A program made the translations under genes and the position numbers. A stretch of 64,000 bases of DNA from Hyphomicrobiales bacterium (GTDB lineage Bacteria > Pseudomonadota > Alphaproteobacteria > Rhizobiales > Beijerinckiaceae): contig CAKNFJ010000001.1 in the NCBI GenBank assembly GCA_930633495.1, positions 1,550,001 through 1,614,000 on the forward strand, given 5' to 3'. Shown here in pieces: positions 44,231-53,105 of this stretch. Numbering within the stretch: position 1 is the stretch's first letter; every line of letters starts with the position of its first letter. A model generated the notes under the pieces. The model did not search any database and had not been told where the DNA came from. It worked only from the letters and a program-made list of their open reading frames with translations.

Positions 44231-45658
44231 ATGGAGATGCCCATGCTGCTGCACGACGATCGCCTCTTCCCCGCCGATCCGGTGACGCGCGGCATCGCGC
44301 GCCGGCTCTTCGCCACCATCCGCGACCTGCCGATCATCTCGCCGCACGGTCACACCGACCCGCGCTGGTATGCCGAGGACAACGCCTTTCCCGATCCGGC
44401 CACCCTCTTCGTCAAGCCGGACCACTACATTTTCCGCATGCTCTATTCGCAGGGCGTGCGCCTCGAAGAGCTCGGCATCGCCCGCAAGGATGGCGGCCAA
44501 GGGGCTGACAAAGTCGAGACCGATCCGCGCAAGATCTGGCGGCTCTTCGCCAGCCACTGGCATCTCTTCCGCGGCACGCCGACGAGACTCTGGTTCGAGC
44601 ACGCCACCTCGACGGTCTTCGGCGTCAACGAGCGCCTGACGCCCGAGAACGCCGACCGGATCTACGACAAGATCGCCGCCAAGCTGGACGAGCCCGAGCT
44701 TCGCCCGCGCGCCCTGTTCGAGCGCTTCCGGATCGAGGCGATCAGCACGACGGAAGGCGCGCTCGACGATCTGAAATGGCACGACATGATCCGCTCCTCC
44801 GGCTGGAGCGGCAAGGTCGTGACCGCCTATCGGCCCGACAGCGTCGTCGATCCGGAATTCGAGGGCTTCGCCGATAATCTCGAGACATTCGGCGAGCTGA
44901 CGGGCGAGGATATCGGCTCCTGGACCGGCTATCTCGCAGCCCATCGCAAGCGGCGCGCCTATTTCAAGGAGCGCGGCGCCACCTCCTCCGACCATGGCCA
45001 TGCCACGGCGCGCACCGCCAATCTCTCGGACGCCGATGCCGAGAAGCTCTACGCCAAGATCCTCAAGGGCAAGGTCTCGGCCAAGGATGCCGATCTGTTC
45101 CGCGGCCAGATGCTGACCGAGATGGCGAAGATGAGCCTCGACGACGGGCTCGTGCTGCAGATCCACCCCGGCTCCTGGCGCAACCACAACGCGACGCTGT
45201 TCGAGAATTTCGGCCGCGACATGGGCTGCGACATCCCCACCGCGACCAATTATGTCGAGGCGCTGAAGCCGCTGCTCGACGCTGTCGGCAATGAGCGTAA
45301 CCTCACCGTCATCGCCTTCACGCTCGACGAGACGGTCTATTCGCGCGAGCTCGCCCCGCTCGCCGGCCATTATCCGGCTCTGAAGCTCGGGCCGGGCTGG
45401 TGGTTCCTCGATGCGCCCGAGGCGATGCTGCGCTTCCGCGAGCTGACGACCGAGACGGCCGGCTTCTACAACACCGTCGGCTTCAACGACGACACCCGCG
45501 CCTATCTCTCGATTCCCGCCCGGCACGATGTCGCGCGCCGCGTCGACTGCGCCTATCTCGCCAAGCTCGTCGCCGAGCACCGGCTGGAAGAGGACGAGGC
45601 AGCGGAAGTCGCCTACGACCTCGCCTACCGCCTCGCCAAGGAGGCCTACAAGCTGTGA
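44231..45658 (+). CDS. uxaC: Uronate isomerase
   Basis: This 475-residue amidohydrolase-superfamily enzyme isomerises D-glucuronate to D-fructuronate and D-galacturonate to D-tagaturonate. The H-x-H metal motif is PHGHTDPRW (His39 and His41). RIEAISTTEGALDD, then SWRNHNATLFENFG, and GWWFLDAPEAMLRF are family motifs. The GGAG near 44233 is best spaced for the third Met at 44243, so the true start may be MLLHDD. It overlaps uxuB by four bases. Confidence 0.93.
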   Translation: MEMPMLLHDDRLFPADPVTRGIARRLFATIRDLPIISPHGHTDPRWYAEDNAFPDPATLFVKPDHYIFRMLYSQGVRLEELGIARKDGGQGADKVETDPRKIWRLFASHWHLFRGTPTRLWFEHATSTVFGVNERLTPENADRIYDKIAAKLDEPELRPRALFERFRIEAISTTEGALDDLKWHDMIRSSGWSGKVVTAYRPDSVVDPEFEGFADNLETFGELTGEDIGSWTGYLAAHRKRRAYFKERGATSSDHGHATARTANLSDADAEKLYAKILKGKVSAKDADLFRGQMLTEMAKMSLDDGLVLQIHPGSWRNHNATLFENFGRDMGCDIPTATNYVEALKPLLDAVGNERNLTVIAFTLDETVYSRELAPLAGHYPALKLGPGWWFLDAPEAMLRFRELTTETAGFYNTVGFNDDTRAYLSIPARHDVARRVDCAYLAKLVAEHRLEEDEAAEVAYDLAYRLAKEAYKL

Positions 45659-47124
45659 CCCGCCTCTCCGCCGCCACCCTCGCCGGCCTGCCGGCCTCCG
45701 TTCGCCGCCCGGCCTATGACCGCTCGGCGCTCACGCCCGGCATCGTCCATCTCGGACTCGGCGCCTTCGCCCGCGGCCATCTCGCCGAGTACACCGAAGA
45801 CGCGCTGGAACAGCGTTTCGGCGCCTGGGGCATCGTCGGCGCCAGCCTCCAGCGCCCCGACCAGCGCGACCGGCTGCAGCCACAGGACGGGCTCTACACC
45901 TTGCTCAAGCTCGCCCCCACCGGGCCGGAGCTGCGCATCATCGGCTCAGTGCTCGACGTCGCTGTCGCGCCCGAAAGCCCCTCGACCCTCGTGGCCCGGC
46001 TGGCCGCTCCCGAGACCCGCATCGTCTCGCTCACCGTCACCGAGAAGGGCTATTGCCACGATCCGGCGACCGGAAAGCTCAAGGCCGATCATCCCGATAT
46101 CGTCCACGACCTCGCCCATCCGGGGGCACCGCGCTCGGCCGTCGGCATTCTCGTCGCCGGGCTGAGGGCGCGCCGCGACGCGGGCCTGGGCCCCTTCACC
46201 GCGCTGTGCTGCGACAACCTCCCTTCCAACGGCCATGTGCTGCGCGGCCTCGTCCGCGACTTCGCGGCGTTGCTCGACGACAAGCTCACCGCCTGGATCG
46301 AAGCGAATGGCGCGTTCCCGGCAACCATGGTCGACCGCATCGTGCCGGCCACGACCGATGCCGACCTCGCCGAGGTCGCCAGGCTGATCGGCGTCGAGGA
46401 TGCCGCGCCCGTCATCGGCGAGCCCTTCCGGCAATGGGCGATCGAGGACGTTTTCACCGCCGGCCGCCCGGATTGGGATCAGGTCGGCGCCCAGATGGTC
46501 TCCGAAGTCGCACCCTTCGAGTTCATGAAGCTGCGCATGCTCAACGGCGCGCATTCCTCGCTCGCCTATCTCGGCTACCTCGCCGGCCACGAGACGGTGG
46601 CCGAGGCCAGCGGCGATCCGGTCCTCGCGCGCTTCCTGCAGGGGCTCTGGGCCGAGATCATCCCGACCGTGCCGGCGCCGCAGGGCGTCGTGCTCGCCGA
46701 TTACGCGAAAGCGCTTCTCGTCCGTTTCCAGAATCCTGCGATCCGCCATCGCACCTGGCAGATCGCCATGGACGGCTCGCAGAAGCTGCCGCAGCGCCTG
46801 CTCGGCACCATCCGCGAGCGGCTGAAGGCCGGCGCCCCGATCGACCATCTCGCGCTCGGCGTCGCCGCCTGGATGCGCTACGTCACCGGCACCGACGAGA
46901 AGGGCGGCGCCATCGACGTCCGCGATCCGCTGGCCGCCGAACTCAAGCGCCGCACGGAAGCCGCCGGGCGCGATGCGAAGGCACTGGTCGAGGCGCTCAC
47001 CGGCATCGAGGCGATCTTCGGAACGGACCTGCCGAGCGATCAGCGGTTTACAAAACCGACGGGCGCCCATCTCGCTTCGCTGCTCGACAAGGGCGCGAAG
47101 GCGACGGCGGCGAATCTGGGCTGA
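45655..47124 (+). CDS. uxuB: D-fructuronate reductase / D-mannonate oxidoreductase
   Basis: This 489-residue polyol-type dehydrogenase of the mannitol-dehydrogenase family starts at a GTG that overlaps the uxaC stop (GTGA). VHLGLGAFARGHLAEYTED is the NAD-binding start, TALCCDNLPSNG and FMKLRMLNGAHSSLAY hold the catalytic Lys, Asn and His. The uxaC coupling and this order assign it to fructuronate reduction (to D-mannonate). Downstream mannonate dehydratase and KDG genes are not in the window. Confidence 0.9.
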   Translation: MTRLSAATLAGLPASVRRPAYDRSALTPGIVHLGLGAFARGHLAEYTEDALEQRFGAWGIVGASLQRPDQRDRLQPQDGLYTLLKLAPTGPELRIIGSVLDVAVAPESPSTLVARLAAPETRIVSLTVTEKGYCHDPATGKLKADHPDIVHDLAHPGAPRSAVGILVAGLRARRDAGLGPFTALCCDNLPSNGHVLRGLVRDFAALLDDKLTAWIEANGAFPATMVDRIVPATTDADLAEVARLIGVEDAAPVIGEPFRQWAIEDVFTAGRPDWDQVGAQMVSEVAPFEFMKLRMLNGAHSSLAYLGYLAGHETVAEASGDPVLARFLQGLWAEIIPTVPAPQGVVLADYAKALLVRFQNPAIRHRTWQIAMDGSQKLPQRLLGTIRERLKAGAPIDHLALGVAAWMRYVTGTDEKGGAIDVRDPLAAELKRRTEAAGRDAKALVEALTGIEAIFGTDLPSDQRFTKPTGAHLASLLDKGAKATAANLG

Positions 47125-47136
47125 GCCCTTTCCGTC

Positions 47137-47170
47137 ATTCTCGGGCGAAGCAAAGCTTCGACCCGAGAAT
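47137..47170 (+). terminator. Hairpin after uxuB
   Basis: ATTCTCGGG and CCCGAGAAT form a perfect outer stem, and an inner CGAAGC/GCTTCG pair with an AAA loop closes it, 13 bases after the uxuB stop. The flanking GTCAT and CTCATGAC make it a member of the same repeat family as the element at 49534-49642. It probably terminates the uxaC-uxuB message. Confidence 0.6.
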
Positions 47171-47193
47171 CTCATGACAAGGAGGTACTGGAA

Positions 47194-47356
47194 CCGCGGG
47201 GAACCCCTCTCCTGTAAGAAGAGGGGCAGGGGTGAGGTGTCGGCCTCTGGACCAGTTGCGCTCATCCTTGCCGCAGCAACGGTCAGGTCACAGCCAAAGC
47301 GTCCAACGGCCTACCCCTCACCCTGCCCTCTCCCTCCGGGAGAGGGTTCCCCGCGG
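47194..47356. repeat. Long inverted repeat, copy 1 (second copy at 62176-62337)
   Basis: The left end CCGCGGGGAACCCCTCTCC and the right end GGAGAGGGTTCCCCGCGG are near-complementary, with further pairing between GGGTGAGGTG and CTACCCCTCACCC. About 160 bases are shared, with small differences, with 62176-62337. It fills most of the 310-base gap between uxuB and the next gene. Confidence 0.75.
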
Positions 47357-47434
47357 GTCCAACGCCACTCTCGTCTGGCCAACGCAGCTCTCACGCTCTT
47401 GATCCCGCGCCGCATCCGACGCCAGATACGCGCG

Positions 47435-48262
47435 ATGCTTCGCGCGCTCACCCTTGCGATCTCGCTCCTCACCGCCGCCACGGCGCTGGCGCAGGAGCCG
47501 CCGCGCATCGCGGTTCCCAATCTCTGGGACCCGCGCATCCGGCTCGACCGGCCGGAGCCCGGCCCGCCGCGCGTCGTGCGCTTCCTGACCGATGACGACT
47601 ATCCGCCCTTCCATTTCGCCGGGCCGGACGGAGCGCTGACCGGCTTCTCTGTCGAGCTTGCGCGAGCCGTCTGCGAGCGGCTGGCCTGGACCTGCACGAT
47701 CCAGCCGCGCCGCTTCGACACATTGCCGGACTCGCTCGCCGAGGGCCGTGGCGACGTGCTCGCGGCGGCGATGAACCTGACACCGGCGCTGCGGCAGCGC
47801 TTCGCCGCGAGCCACCTCTATTTCCGCGCACCGGCCCGCTTCGCCACCACACGAGGCAATGCCCGCCCGACGCTTGACAGCGCTGCCTTGCAGGGCCGCC
47901 GCGTCGCCGTGGTCGCCAACTCCGCGCATCAGGCCTTTCTCGAAAGGCTGATGCCCTTCGTGCAGCGGCGCGAAAGCAGCGATCTCGGCGCCGCCGTCGC
48001 AGCGCTGCGCAGCGGCGAGGCCGAGTATGTCTTCGCCGACGGCGTGGCGCTGTCGCTGACGCTCGCCGGCAGCAGCGGCGAATTCGCCTTCTCCGGCGGC
48101 CCCTATCTGGAAAGCCGCTATTTCGGCGAGGGCGTCGCCTTCCTGCTGCGCAAGGACGATCCCGCCCTGAAGCGCGCCATCGACTACGCGCTGCAGGGCC
48201 TCTGGGACGACGGGACCTATGCCCGCCTCTATCTGCGCTTCTTCCCGGTCAGCCCGTACTGA
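47435..48262 (+). CDS. Transporter-type solute-binding protein (SBP_bac_3 family)
   Basis: This 275-residue protein has a signal peptide (1 to about 19, ending ALAQ) and an amino-acid-type SBP_bac_3 domain with FLTDDDYPPFHFAGPDGALTGF, shown in part (DDDYPPFHF), the typical start of the ligand-binding lobe. Family members bind polar amino acids or opines, or serve as sensors. No permease or ATPase is nearby, so it is another orphan. The ATG at 47435 directly precedes a good signal; no strong ribosome site is visible. Confidence 0.78.
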   Translation: MLRALTLAISLLTAATALAQEPPRIAVPNLWDPRIRLDRPEPGPPRVVRFLTDDDYPPFHFAGPDGALTGFSVELARAVCERLAWTCTIQPRRFDTLPDSLAEGRGDVLAAAMNLTPALRQRFAASHLYFRAPARFATTRGNARPTLDSAALQGRRVAVVANSAHQAFLERLMPFVQRRESSDLGAAVAALRSGEAEYVFADGVALSLTLAGSSGEFAFSGGPYLESRYFGEGVAFLLRKDDPALKRAIDYALQGLWDDGTYARLYLRFFPVSPY

Positions 48263-48265
48263 CCG

Positions 48266-49417
48266 TCAAGGCGCGTTGCTGGCCAGCGCCTGCTTGGCGA
48301 CCGCGGCGAACCAGCCGGAGGCGGCGGGCAGGATCGCATCGTTGAAGTCGTAGCGGTCGTTATGGAGGTCGCCACCATTCACCGAAGGGCCATTGCCCAT
48401 CCAGATATAGCAGCCGGGCCTACGCTCCAGGAAATAGGCGAAATCCTCGCCGGTCGTGCTGGCCTTCAGGTCGCGCCGGACGGCAAGCCCCGCAGCGTTG
48501 CCGGCGGCGGCGGCCATGTCCTCTTCCGGTGCCGTGTTGATCGTGGCGCTGCCATGCATCGTCTCGACCTCGGCCGTCATCTCGAAGGTCGCGGCGATGT
48601 TCTGGGCGATGCCATCGAGCCGCGCCAATAGCCGATCCCGCACCGCCGGCACGAAAGTACGGAAGGTGCCCTCGATGAAGACATTGGTCGGGATCTGGTT
48701 GGAGGCGAGGCCGCCATGCACCTGGCCGATCGAGACCACCGCCGACTCCATCGGGTCGACATTGCGCGACACGATCGTCTGCAGCGCGACGATGAGATGC
48801 CCCATCGCCACGATCGGGTCATGGGTCTGCTCGGGCAGGGCCGCGTGGCCCGCCTTGCCGGTGAGCGTGATCTTGAAGCGCCCGGGCTCGGACATCACCG
48901 GCCCGCGATGGACCGCAACCGTGCCTGCTTCCAGCCCCGGCCAGTTATGCAGCGCAAAGACGCGCTCCATCGGGAAGCGTTCCAGCACGCCGTCATCCAG
49001 CATCGCGAGCGCGCCGCCCGCGCCTTCCTCCGCCGGCTGGAAGACGAACTGCACCGTGCCGCTCCAGCCCTCGTCGGCCTTGAGCAGCGCCGCCGCGCCG
49101 AGCAGCGAGGTGGTATGCCCATCATGGCCGCAGGCATGCATCACATGGGGCGTCTTCGACTTGTAGGGAAGGTCGTTCATCTCCTGGATCGGCAGCGCGT
49201 CCATATCGGCGCGCAGGCCCACCGTGCGCTCGGACGAGCCGCGCTTCAGCGTCGCGACCACGCCATGTCCGCCGATATTGGCGACGAAAGGAACGCCGAG
49301 CTCGGTCAGCTTCTCCTGCACGAAGGCACTGGTCAGCTTCTCGTGGCGCCCGAGTTCGGGATGGGCGTGGAGATGTCGTCGCCAGGCGGTCAGCTTGTCG
49401 AGCAGGGCGCGATCCAA
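48266..49417 (-). CDS. M20-family amidohydrolase
   Basis: This 383-residue zinc peptidase-family enzyme has the first metal ligand region LRADMDALP, HACGHDGH (residues 94-101), EEGAGG (E130 and E131) and the dimerisation domain with GKAGHAALPEQ. The end reads GGDLHNDRYDFND. The family includes hippurate hydrolases, IAA-amino acid hydrolases and N-acyl-amino acid deacylases, so it frees amino acids or aromatic acids from amides. I chose the TTG at 49417 because AAAGGA lies 8 bases before it. Confidence 0.87.
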   Translation of the reverse strand: MDRALLDKLTAWRRHLHAHPELGRHEKLTSAFVQEKLTELGVPFVANIGGHGVVATLKRGSSERTVGLRADMDALPIQEMNDLPYKSKTPHVMHACGHDGHTTSLLGAAALLKADEGWSGTVQFVFQPAEEGAGGALAMLDDGVLERFPMERVFALHNWPGLEAGTVAVHRGPVMSEPGRFKITLTGKAGHAALPEQTHDPIVAMGHLIVALQTIVSRNVDPMESAVVSIGQVHGGLASNQIPTNVFIEGTFRTFVPAVRDRLLARLDGIAQNIAATFEMTAEVETMHGSATINTAPEEDMAAAAGNAAGLAVRRDLKASTTGEDFAYFLERRPGCYIWMGNGPSVNGGDLHNDRYDFNDAILPAASGWFAAVAKQALASNAP

Positions 49418-49533
49418 GGCGGCATCCTTTCAAGGCATGGTCAGGTTCGAAGGCACGCAGACTATCCCGCGGCGCCGGCACGGCAACCGCGGAAAAGAGA
49501 AGACCGTCATTCCCGGCAAGCGGCTTTACCAGC

Positions 49534-49642
49534 CGTCATTCTGGGGCGAAGCGAAGCTGAGACCCGAGAATCTCTTCCGGATAGGCCTCCATGCATGAGC
49601 CTCTTCCGAACCGAGATGCTCGGGTCGAGCCCGAGCATGACG
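49534..49642. repeat. Palindromic repeat upstream of lysK
   Basis: GTCATTCTGGGGCGAAGCGAAGC, in part, and CCCGAGCATGAC form the outer limits. The right half is a clean hairpin, ATGCTCGGG/CCCGAGCAT (49616-49638). It shares GTCATTCT-GGGCGAAGC and ACCCGAGAATCTC with the element after uxuB (47134-47177). It lies in the 331-base gap before lysK. Confidence 0.65.
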
Positions 49643-49674
49643 AGCCTGCCAGCACGCGCGCATTGACGACGCCC

Positions 49675-49689
49675 TTCGCAATCTGCGAA
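49675..49689. promoter_or_regulatory. Palindrome upstream of lysK, site 1
   Basis: TTCGCA and TGCGAA flank ATC. The site lies 60 bases before the lysK start and next to a second, related palindrome; together they look like a tandem operator. Confidence 0.4.
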
Positions 49690-49700
49690 AGCCCAACGCC

Positions 49701-49719
49701 CGTTGCGATTTTCGCAACG
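49701..49719. promoter_or_regulatory. Palindrome upstream of lysK, site 2
   Basis: Perfect 8-base arms CGTTGCGA and TCGCAACG close on TTT, 29 bases before the lysK ATG. It shares the TTCGCA core, in either orientation, with site 1. It could be a protein-binding site or an mRNA hairpin near the ribosome site. Confidence 0.45.
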
Positions 49720-49748
49720 TCGACAACGCGGAGAGGATACCCGACCCC

Positions 49749-51458
49749 ATGCCCGCCTTCGACGCAGCCCTCGTTGACGCCGCCCAGCGTTCGGCCGCCT
49801 GGCCGTTCGAGGAGGCGCGCAAGCTCGTGGCCCGCATCGAGAAAACGGGTAAGAAATCGGTAATCTTCGAGACCGGCTACGGTCCCTCGGGCCTGCCGCA
49901 TATCGGCACCTTCGGCGAGGTCGCGCGCACCTCGATGGTTCGCCACGCCTTCCGCGTGCTCACCGGCAACACCATCCCGACGCGCCTGATCGCCTTCTCG
50001 GACGACATGGACGGCCTGCGCAAGGTGCCGGACAACGTGCCGAACAAGGAATTGCTCGCCGCCAATCTCGGCAAGCCGCTGACCGAGGTTCCGGACCCGT
50101 TCGGCACGCACGACTCGTTCGGCCGTCACAACAATGCGCGGCTCTGCGCCTTCCTCGACAGCTTCGGCTTCGACTACGAGTTCAAGTCCTCGACCGACTC
50201 GTATCGCGCCGGCGAGTTCGACGCGACGCTCTTGAAGATGCTCGCCCGCTACGACGCGGTGATGAAGATCATGCTGCCCACCCTGCGCGAGGAGCGGGCC
50301 GCGACCTATTCGCCCTTCCTGCCGATCCACCCGAAGACGCGCGTCGTCATGCAGGTGCCGATCGACGAGGTCGATGTCGAGGCCGGCACCATCGCCTGGA
50401 CCGATCCGCAGACGAACGAGCGCTTCGTCACCCCGGTCACCGGCGGCAACGTCAAGCTGCAGTGGAAGCCGGACTGGGCGATGCGCTGGGTCGCGCTCGG
50501 CGTCGACTACGAGATGGCCGGCAAGGACCTGATCGACTCGGTCAAGGTCTCCTCGCAGATCGCCCGCGCGCTGGACGCCATGCCGCCCGAGGGCTTCAAC
50601 TACGAGCTCTTCCTCGACGAGCAGGGCCAGAAGATCTCGAAGTCGAAGGGCAACGGCCTGACCATCGAAGACTGGCTGACCTATGGCCCGCCGGAGAGCC
50701 TAGCGCTCTACATGTTCCAGCGCCCGCGCGAGGCCAAGAAGCTGCATTTCGACGTCATCCCGCGCGCCATCGACGAATATCTCCAGTTCCTCAACGGTTA
50801 TGAGAAGCAGGACTGGAAGAACCGTCTCGGCAACCCGGTCTGGCACATCCACAACGGCAATCCGCCGGCGCCGGAGGTCATCGCCTCGGGCGAGGGCGAC
50901 AACGCGGTCAGGACGCAGATCACCTTCGGCCTGCTGATGAACCTCGTCGCTGTGGCGAACTCCGAGGACAAGGCCGTGCTCTGGGGCTTCCTCCAGCGCT
51001 ACGCCCCGGCGATCTCGCCGCGGACGCATCCGCGCCTCGACGCGCTGGTCGGCTATGCGATCGCCTATTTCCGCGATTTCGTGAAGCCGGCGAAAAGCTA
51101 TCGCCCGGCCGACGAGGTCGAGCGCGAGGCCTTCGCGAAGCTCGATGCCGCCATCGCCGCCCTGCCGGCCGACGCCACGGCCGAGATGGTGCAGGATGCG
51201 GCGCTGGACGTGGCCCGGGCGATCCCGCGCTACCAGAACCTCGCCGCCAAGAACGCAACGCCGGAGCGCCCGGGCGTCTCCGGCGACTGGTGGAAGGCGA
51301 TCTACCAGGTGATGTTCGGCGAGGATCAGGGGCCACGCTTCGGCTCCTTCGCGGCGATCTACGGCCTGCCCGGCACCCGCGCCCTGATCGCCAAGGCGCT
51401 GGCCGGCGATCTCGTCCGCGAGCACGCCGCCTTCCTCGCGACGCGCAAGGCCGGCTGA
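49749..51458 (+). CDS. lysK: Lysine--tRNA ligase, class I
   Basis: This 569-residue class I lysyl-tRNA synthetase has the HIGH-type motif HIGT (residues 51-54, in [13 protein letters not shown]) and the KMSKS-type KISKSKG near residue 295. Class I LysRS is found in archaea and in some bacteria, mainly alphaproteobacteria and spirochaetes, instead of the class II LysS. It charges tRNA-Lys and is essential if no lysS is present elsewhere. Two palindromes and a repeat precede it. Confidence 0.95.
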   Translation: MPAFDAALVDAAQRSAAWPFEEARKLVARIEKTGKKSVIFETGYGPSGLPHIGTFGEVARTSMVRHAFRVLTGNTIPTRLIAFSDDMDGLRKVPDNVPNKELLAANLGKPLTEVPDPFGTHDSFGRHNNARLCAFLDSFGFDYEFKSSTDSYRAGEFDATLLKMLARYDAVMKIMLPTLREERAATYSPFLPIHPKTRVVMQVPIDEVDVEAGTIAWTDPQTNERFVTPVTGGNVKLQWKPDWAMRWVALGVDYEMAGKDLIDSVKVSSQIARALDAMPPEGFNYELFLDEQGQKISKSKGNGLTIEDWLTYGPPESLALYMFQRPREAKKLHFDVIPRAIDEYLQFLNGYEKQDWKNRLGNPVWHIHNGNPPAPEVIASGEGDNAVRTQITFGLLMNLVAVANSEDKAVLWGFLQRYAPAISPRTHPRLDALVGYAIAYFRDFVKPAKSYRPADEVEREAFAKLDAAIAALPADATAEMVQDAALDVARAIPRYQNLAAKNATPERPGVSGDWWKAIYQVMFGEDQGPRFGSFAAIYGLPGTRALIAKALAGDLVREHAAFLATRKAG

Positions 51459-51543
51459 ACGCCCCATCGACTTTCGAGGGGCACAGACCCCGACCGACCA
51501 TAAACCGCCGCGCAGCGACGCTGCGCGGCTGAGGCTACGAGCG

Positions 51544-53094
51544 TCATTCCGCGAGCTGGCGGCTTGAGCGTTCGTAGACCGTGGCCCCCGTGCGCGCATC
51601 GATGCCTTCGAGGCTGACCTCATAGCCCCAGAGATTGTGGATGCGCCGCAGCGTTGCGTCGCAGCTCGCGCTTTCCAGCAGGATCCCGTCCCGGATCTTG
51701 TGCTGCAGGCGCAGATGCCGCTGCCCGAGCAGATCGACATCCACGACCTGGATGTCCGAATGGCTCGCGCCGATATCGTATTTCTGGGCCAGCGCGGCGC
51801 GTATCTGCCGGTAGCCGCGTTCGTTGTGGATCGACGCCACCGTATAGAAGCGCTCATCCGCCACGTCGGACAGAACGAACATCCGCCATTTCCGGATCAC
51901 CGCCGGGCTGAGATACTGGCGGATGAAGGATTCGTCGCGGTGGTTGGCCCAGGCTTCGAGCAGGATCTCGCGCCAGTTCCCCTGCCCCGCGATATCGGGA
52001 AACCAGTCGCGATCCTCGCTGGTCGGCGCGGTCGAGATGCGCTGGATATCCTGCATCATGTCCAGGCCGAGCGCATAAGGATTGATGCCGGAAAAGCGCG
52101 GATCGTCGAAGCCCGGCTGGAAGACGACGTTCGAATGGTTGCGCAGGATTTCGAGCATGGCGCCCTCGCTGATGCGGCCCTGCTCGAACAGCGCGTTCAT
52201 CACCGTGTAGTGCACGAAGGTGGCACAGCCCTCGTTCATCACCTGCGTCTGCCGTTGCGGATAGAAATACTGCGCGATGACGCGGACGATCCTCAGGATC
52301 TCGCGCTGCCAGGGCTCCAGGATCAGGCTGTTCTTCTCCAGGAAGTAGAGCAGGTTTTCCTCGGGCAGATTGAGCGCCTTCTTGCGGGCGGCGAGGCTGT
52401 CCTGCGTGTCGCCGGGCTTGCCGTCGCCGGCGCTGCGGGGCAGCGTGCGCCATAAATCGTTATAGGTGCGCTCCTCATATTCCAGCCGCTCGCGCAGCCC
52501 CTCGCGCTGCCGCGCCGATGACAGCTTCGGCGGGCGGCGATAGCGGAACACGCCCTGCTCCATCAGGGCATGGGCGGCGTCGAGCACGGCTTCCACCGCC
52601 GCCACGCCATGGGTCTCCTCGCATCGCGCGATGAAGCTCTTGGCGAAATCGAGATAGCCCAGAATGGCGCCGGCATCGGTCCATTGCTGGAACAGATAGT
52701 TGTTCTTGAAGAAGTGATTGTGGCCCAGCGCGGCATGCGCGGTCACCAGGGCCTGCAGAGCCATGGTGTTCTCTTCCATCAGATAGACGATGCAGGGGTT
52801 GGAGTTGATCACGAGCTCATAGGCGAGCCCGCGCCCGCCCTTGCGATAGAGCAGCTCGTGATGGATGAAATGCTTGCCGAAGGACCAGTGGCGGTACATC
52901 AGCGGCATGCCGATGGAGGAATAGGCGTCGAGCATCTGCTCCGACGAGATGACCTCCATCTGCACGGGATAGATGTCGAGCTGAAGCTCTTCCTTCGCCA
53001 CGGCCTCGATGACGTCGTAAGCCCGCGAAAGCGTCCGGAAATTCCAGTCCGATCCGGAGAACAGCAAATCGAGTCTGGGCGCGTGCTTGGGCAT
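51544..53094 (-). CDS. SpoVR family protein
   Basis: This 516-residue protein matches the SpoVR/YcgB family: SDWNFRTLSRAYDVIEAVAKE, shown in part (SDWNFRTLSRAYD), NHFFKNNYLFQQWTDA and the C-terminal HNLWGYEVSLEGID are conserved. In Bacillus the name comes from a sporulation role; in proteobacteria it accompanies PrkA and YeaH and is induced by stress, with unknown activity. AGGAG lies 7 bases before the ATG. It is the last gene of the prkA-yeaH-spoVR operon, 11 bases after yeaH. Confidence 0.93.
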   Translation of the reverse strand: MPKHAPRLDLLFSGSDWNFRTLSRAYDVIEAVAKEELQLDIYPVQMEVISSEQMLDAYSSIGMPLMYRHWSFGKHFIHHELLYRKGGRGLAYELVINSNPCIVYLMEENTMALQALVTAHAALGHNHFFKNNYLFQQWTDAGAILGYLDFAKSFIARCEETHGVAAVEAVLDAAHALMEQGVFRYRRPPKLSSARQREGLRERLEYEERTYNDLWRTLPRSAGDGKPGDTQDSLAARKKALNLPEENLLYFLEKNSLILEPWQREILRIVRVIAQYFYPQRQTQVMNEGCATFVHYTVMNALFEQGRISEGAMLEILRNHSNVVFQPGFDDPRFSGINPYALGLDMMQDIQRISTAPTSEDRDWFPDIAGQGNWREILLEAWANHRDESFIRQYLSPAVIRKWRMFVLSDVADERFYTVASIHNERGYRQIRAALAQKYDIGASHSDIQVVDVDLLGQRHLRLQHKIRDGILLESASCDATLRRIHNLWGYEVSLEGIDARTGATVYERSSRQLAE

Positions 53095-53105
53095 CGGCGC
53101 TCCTT

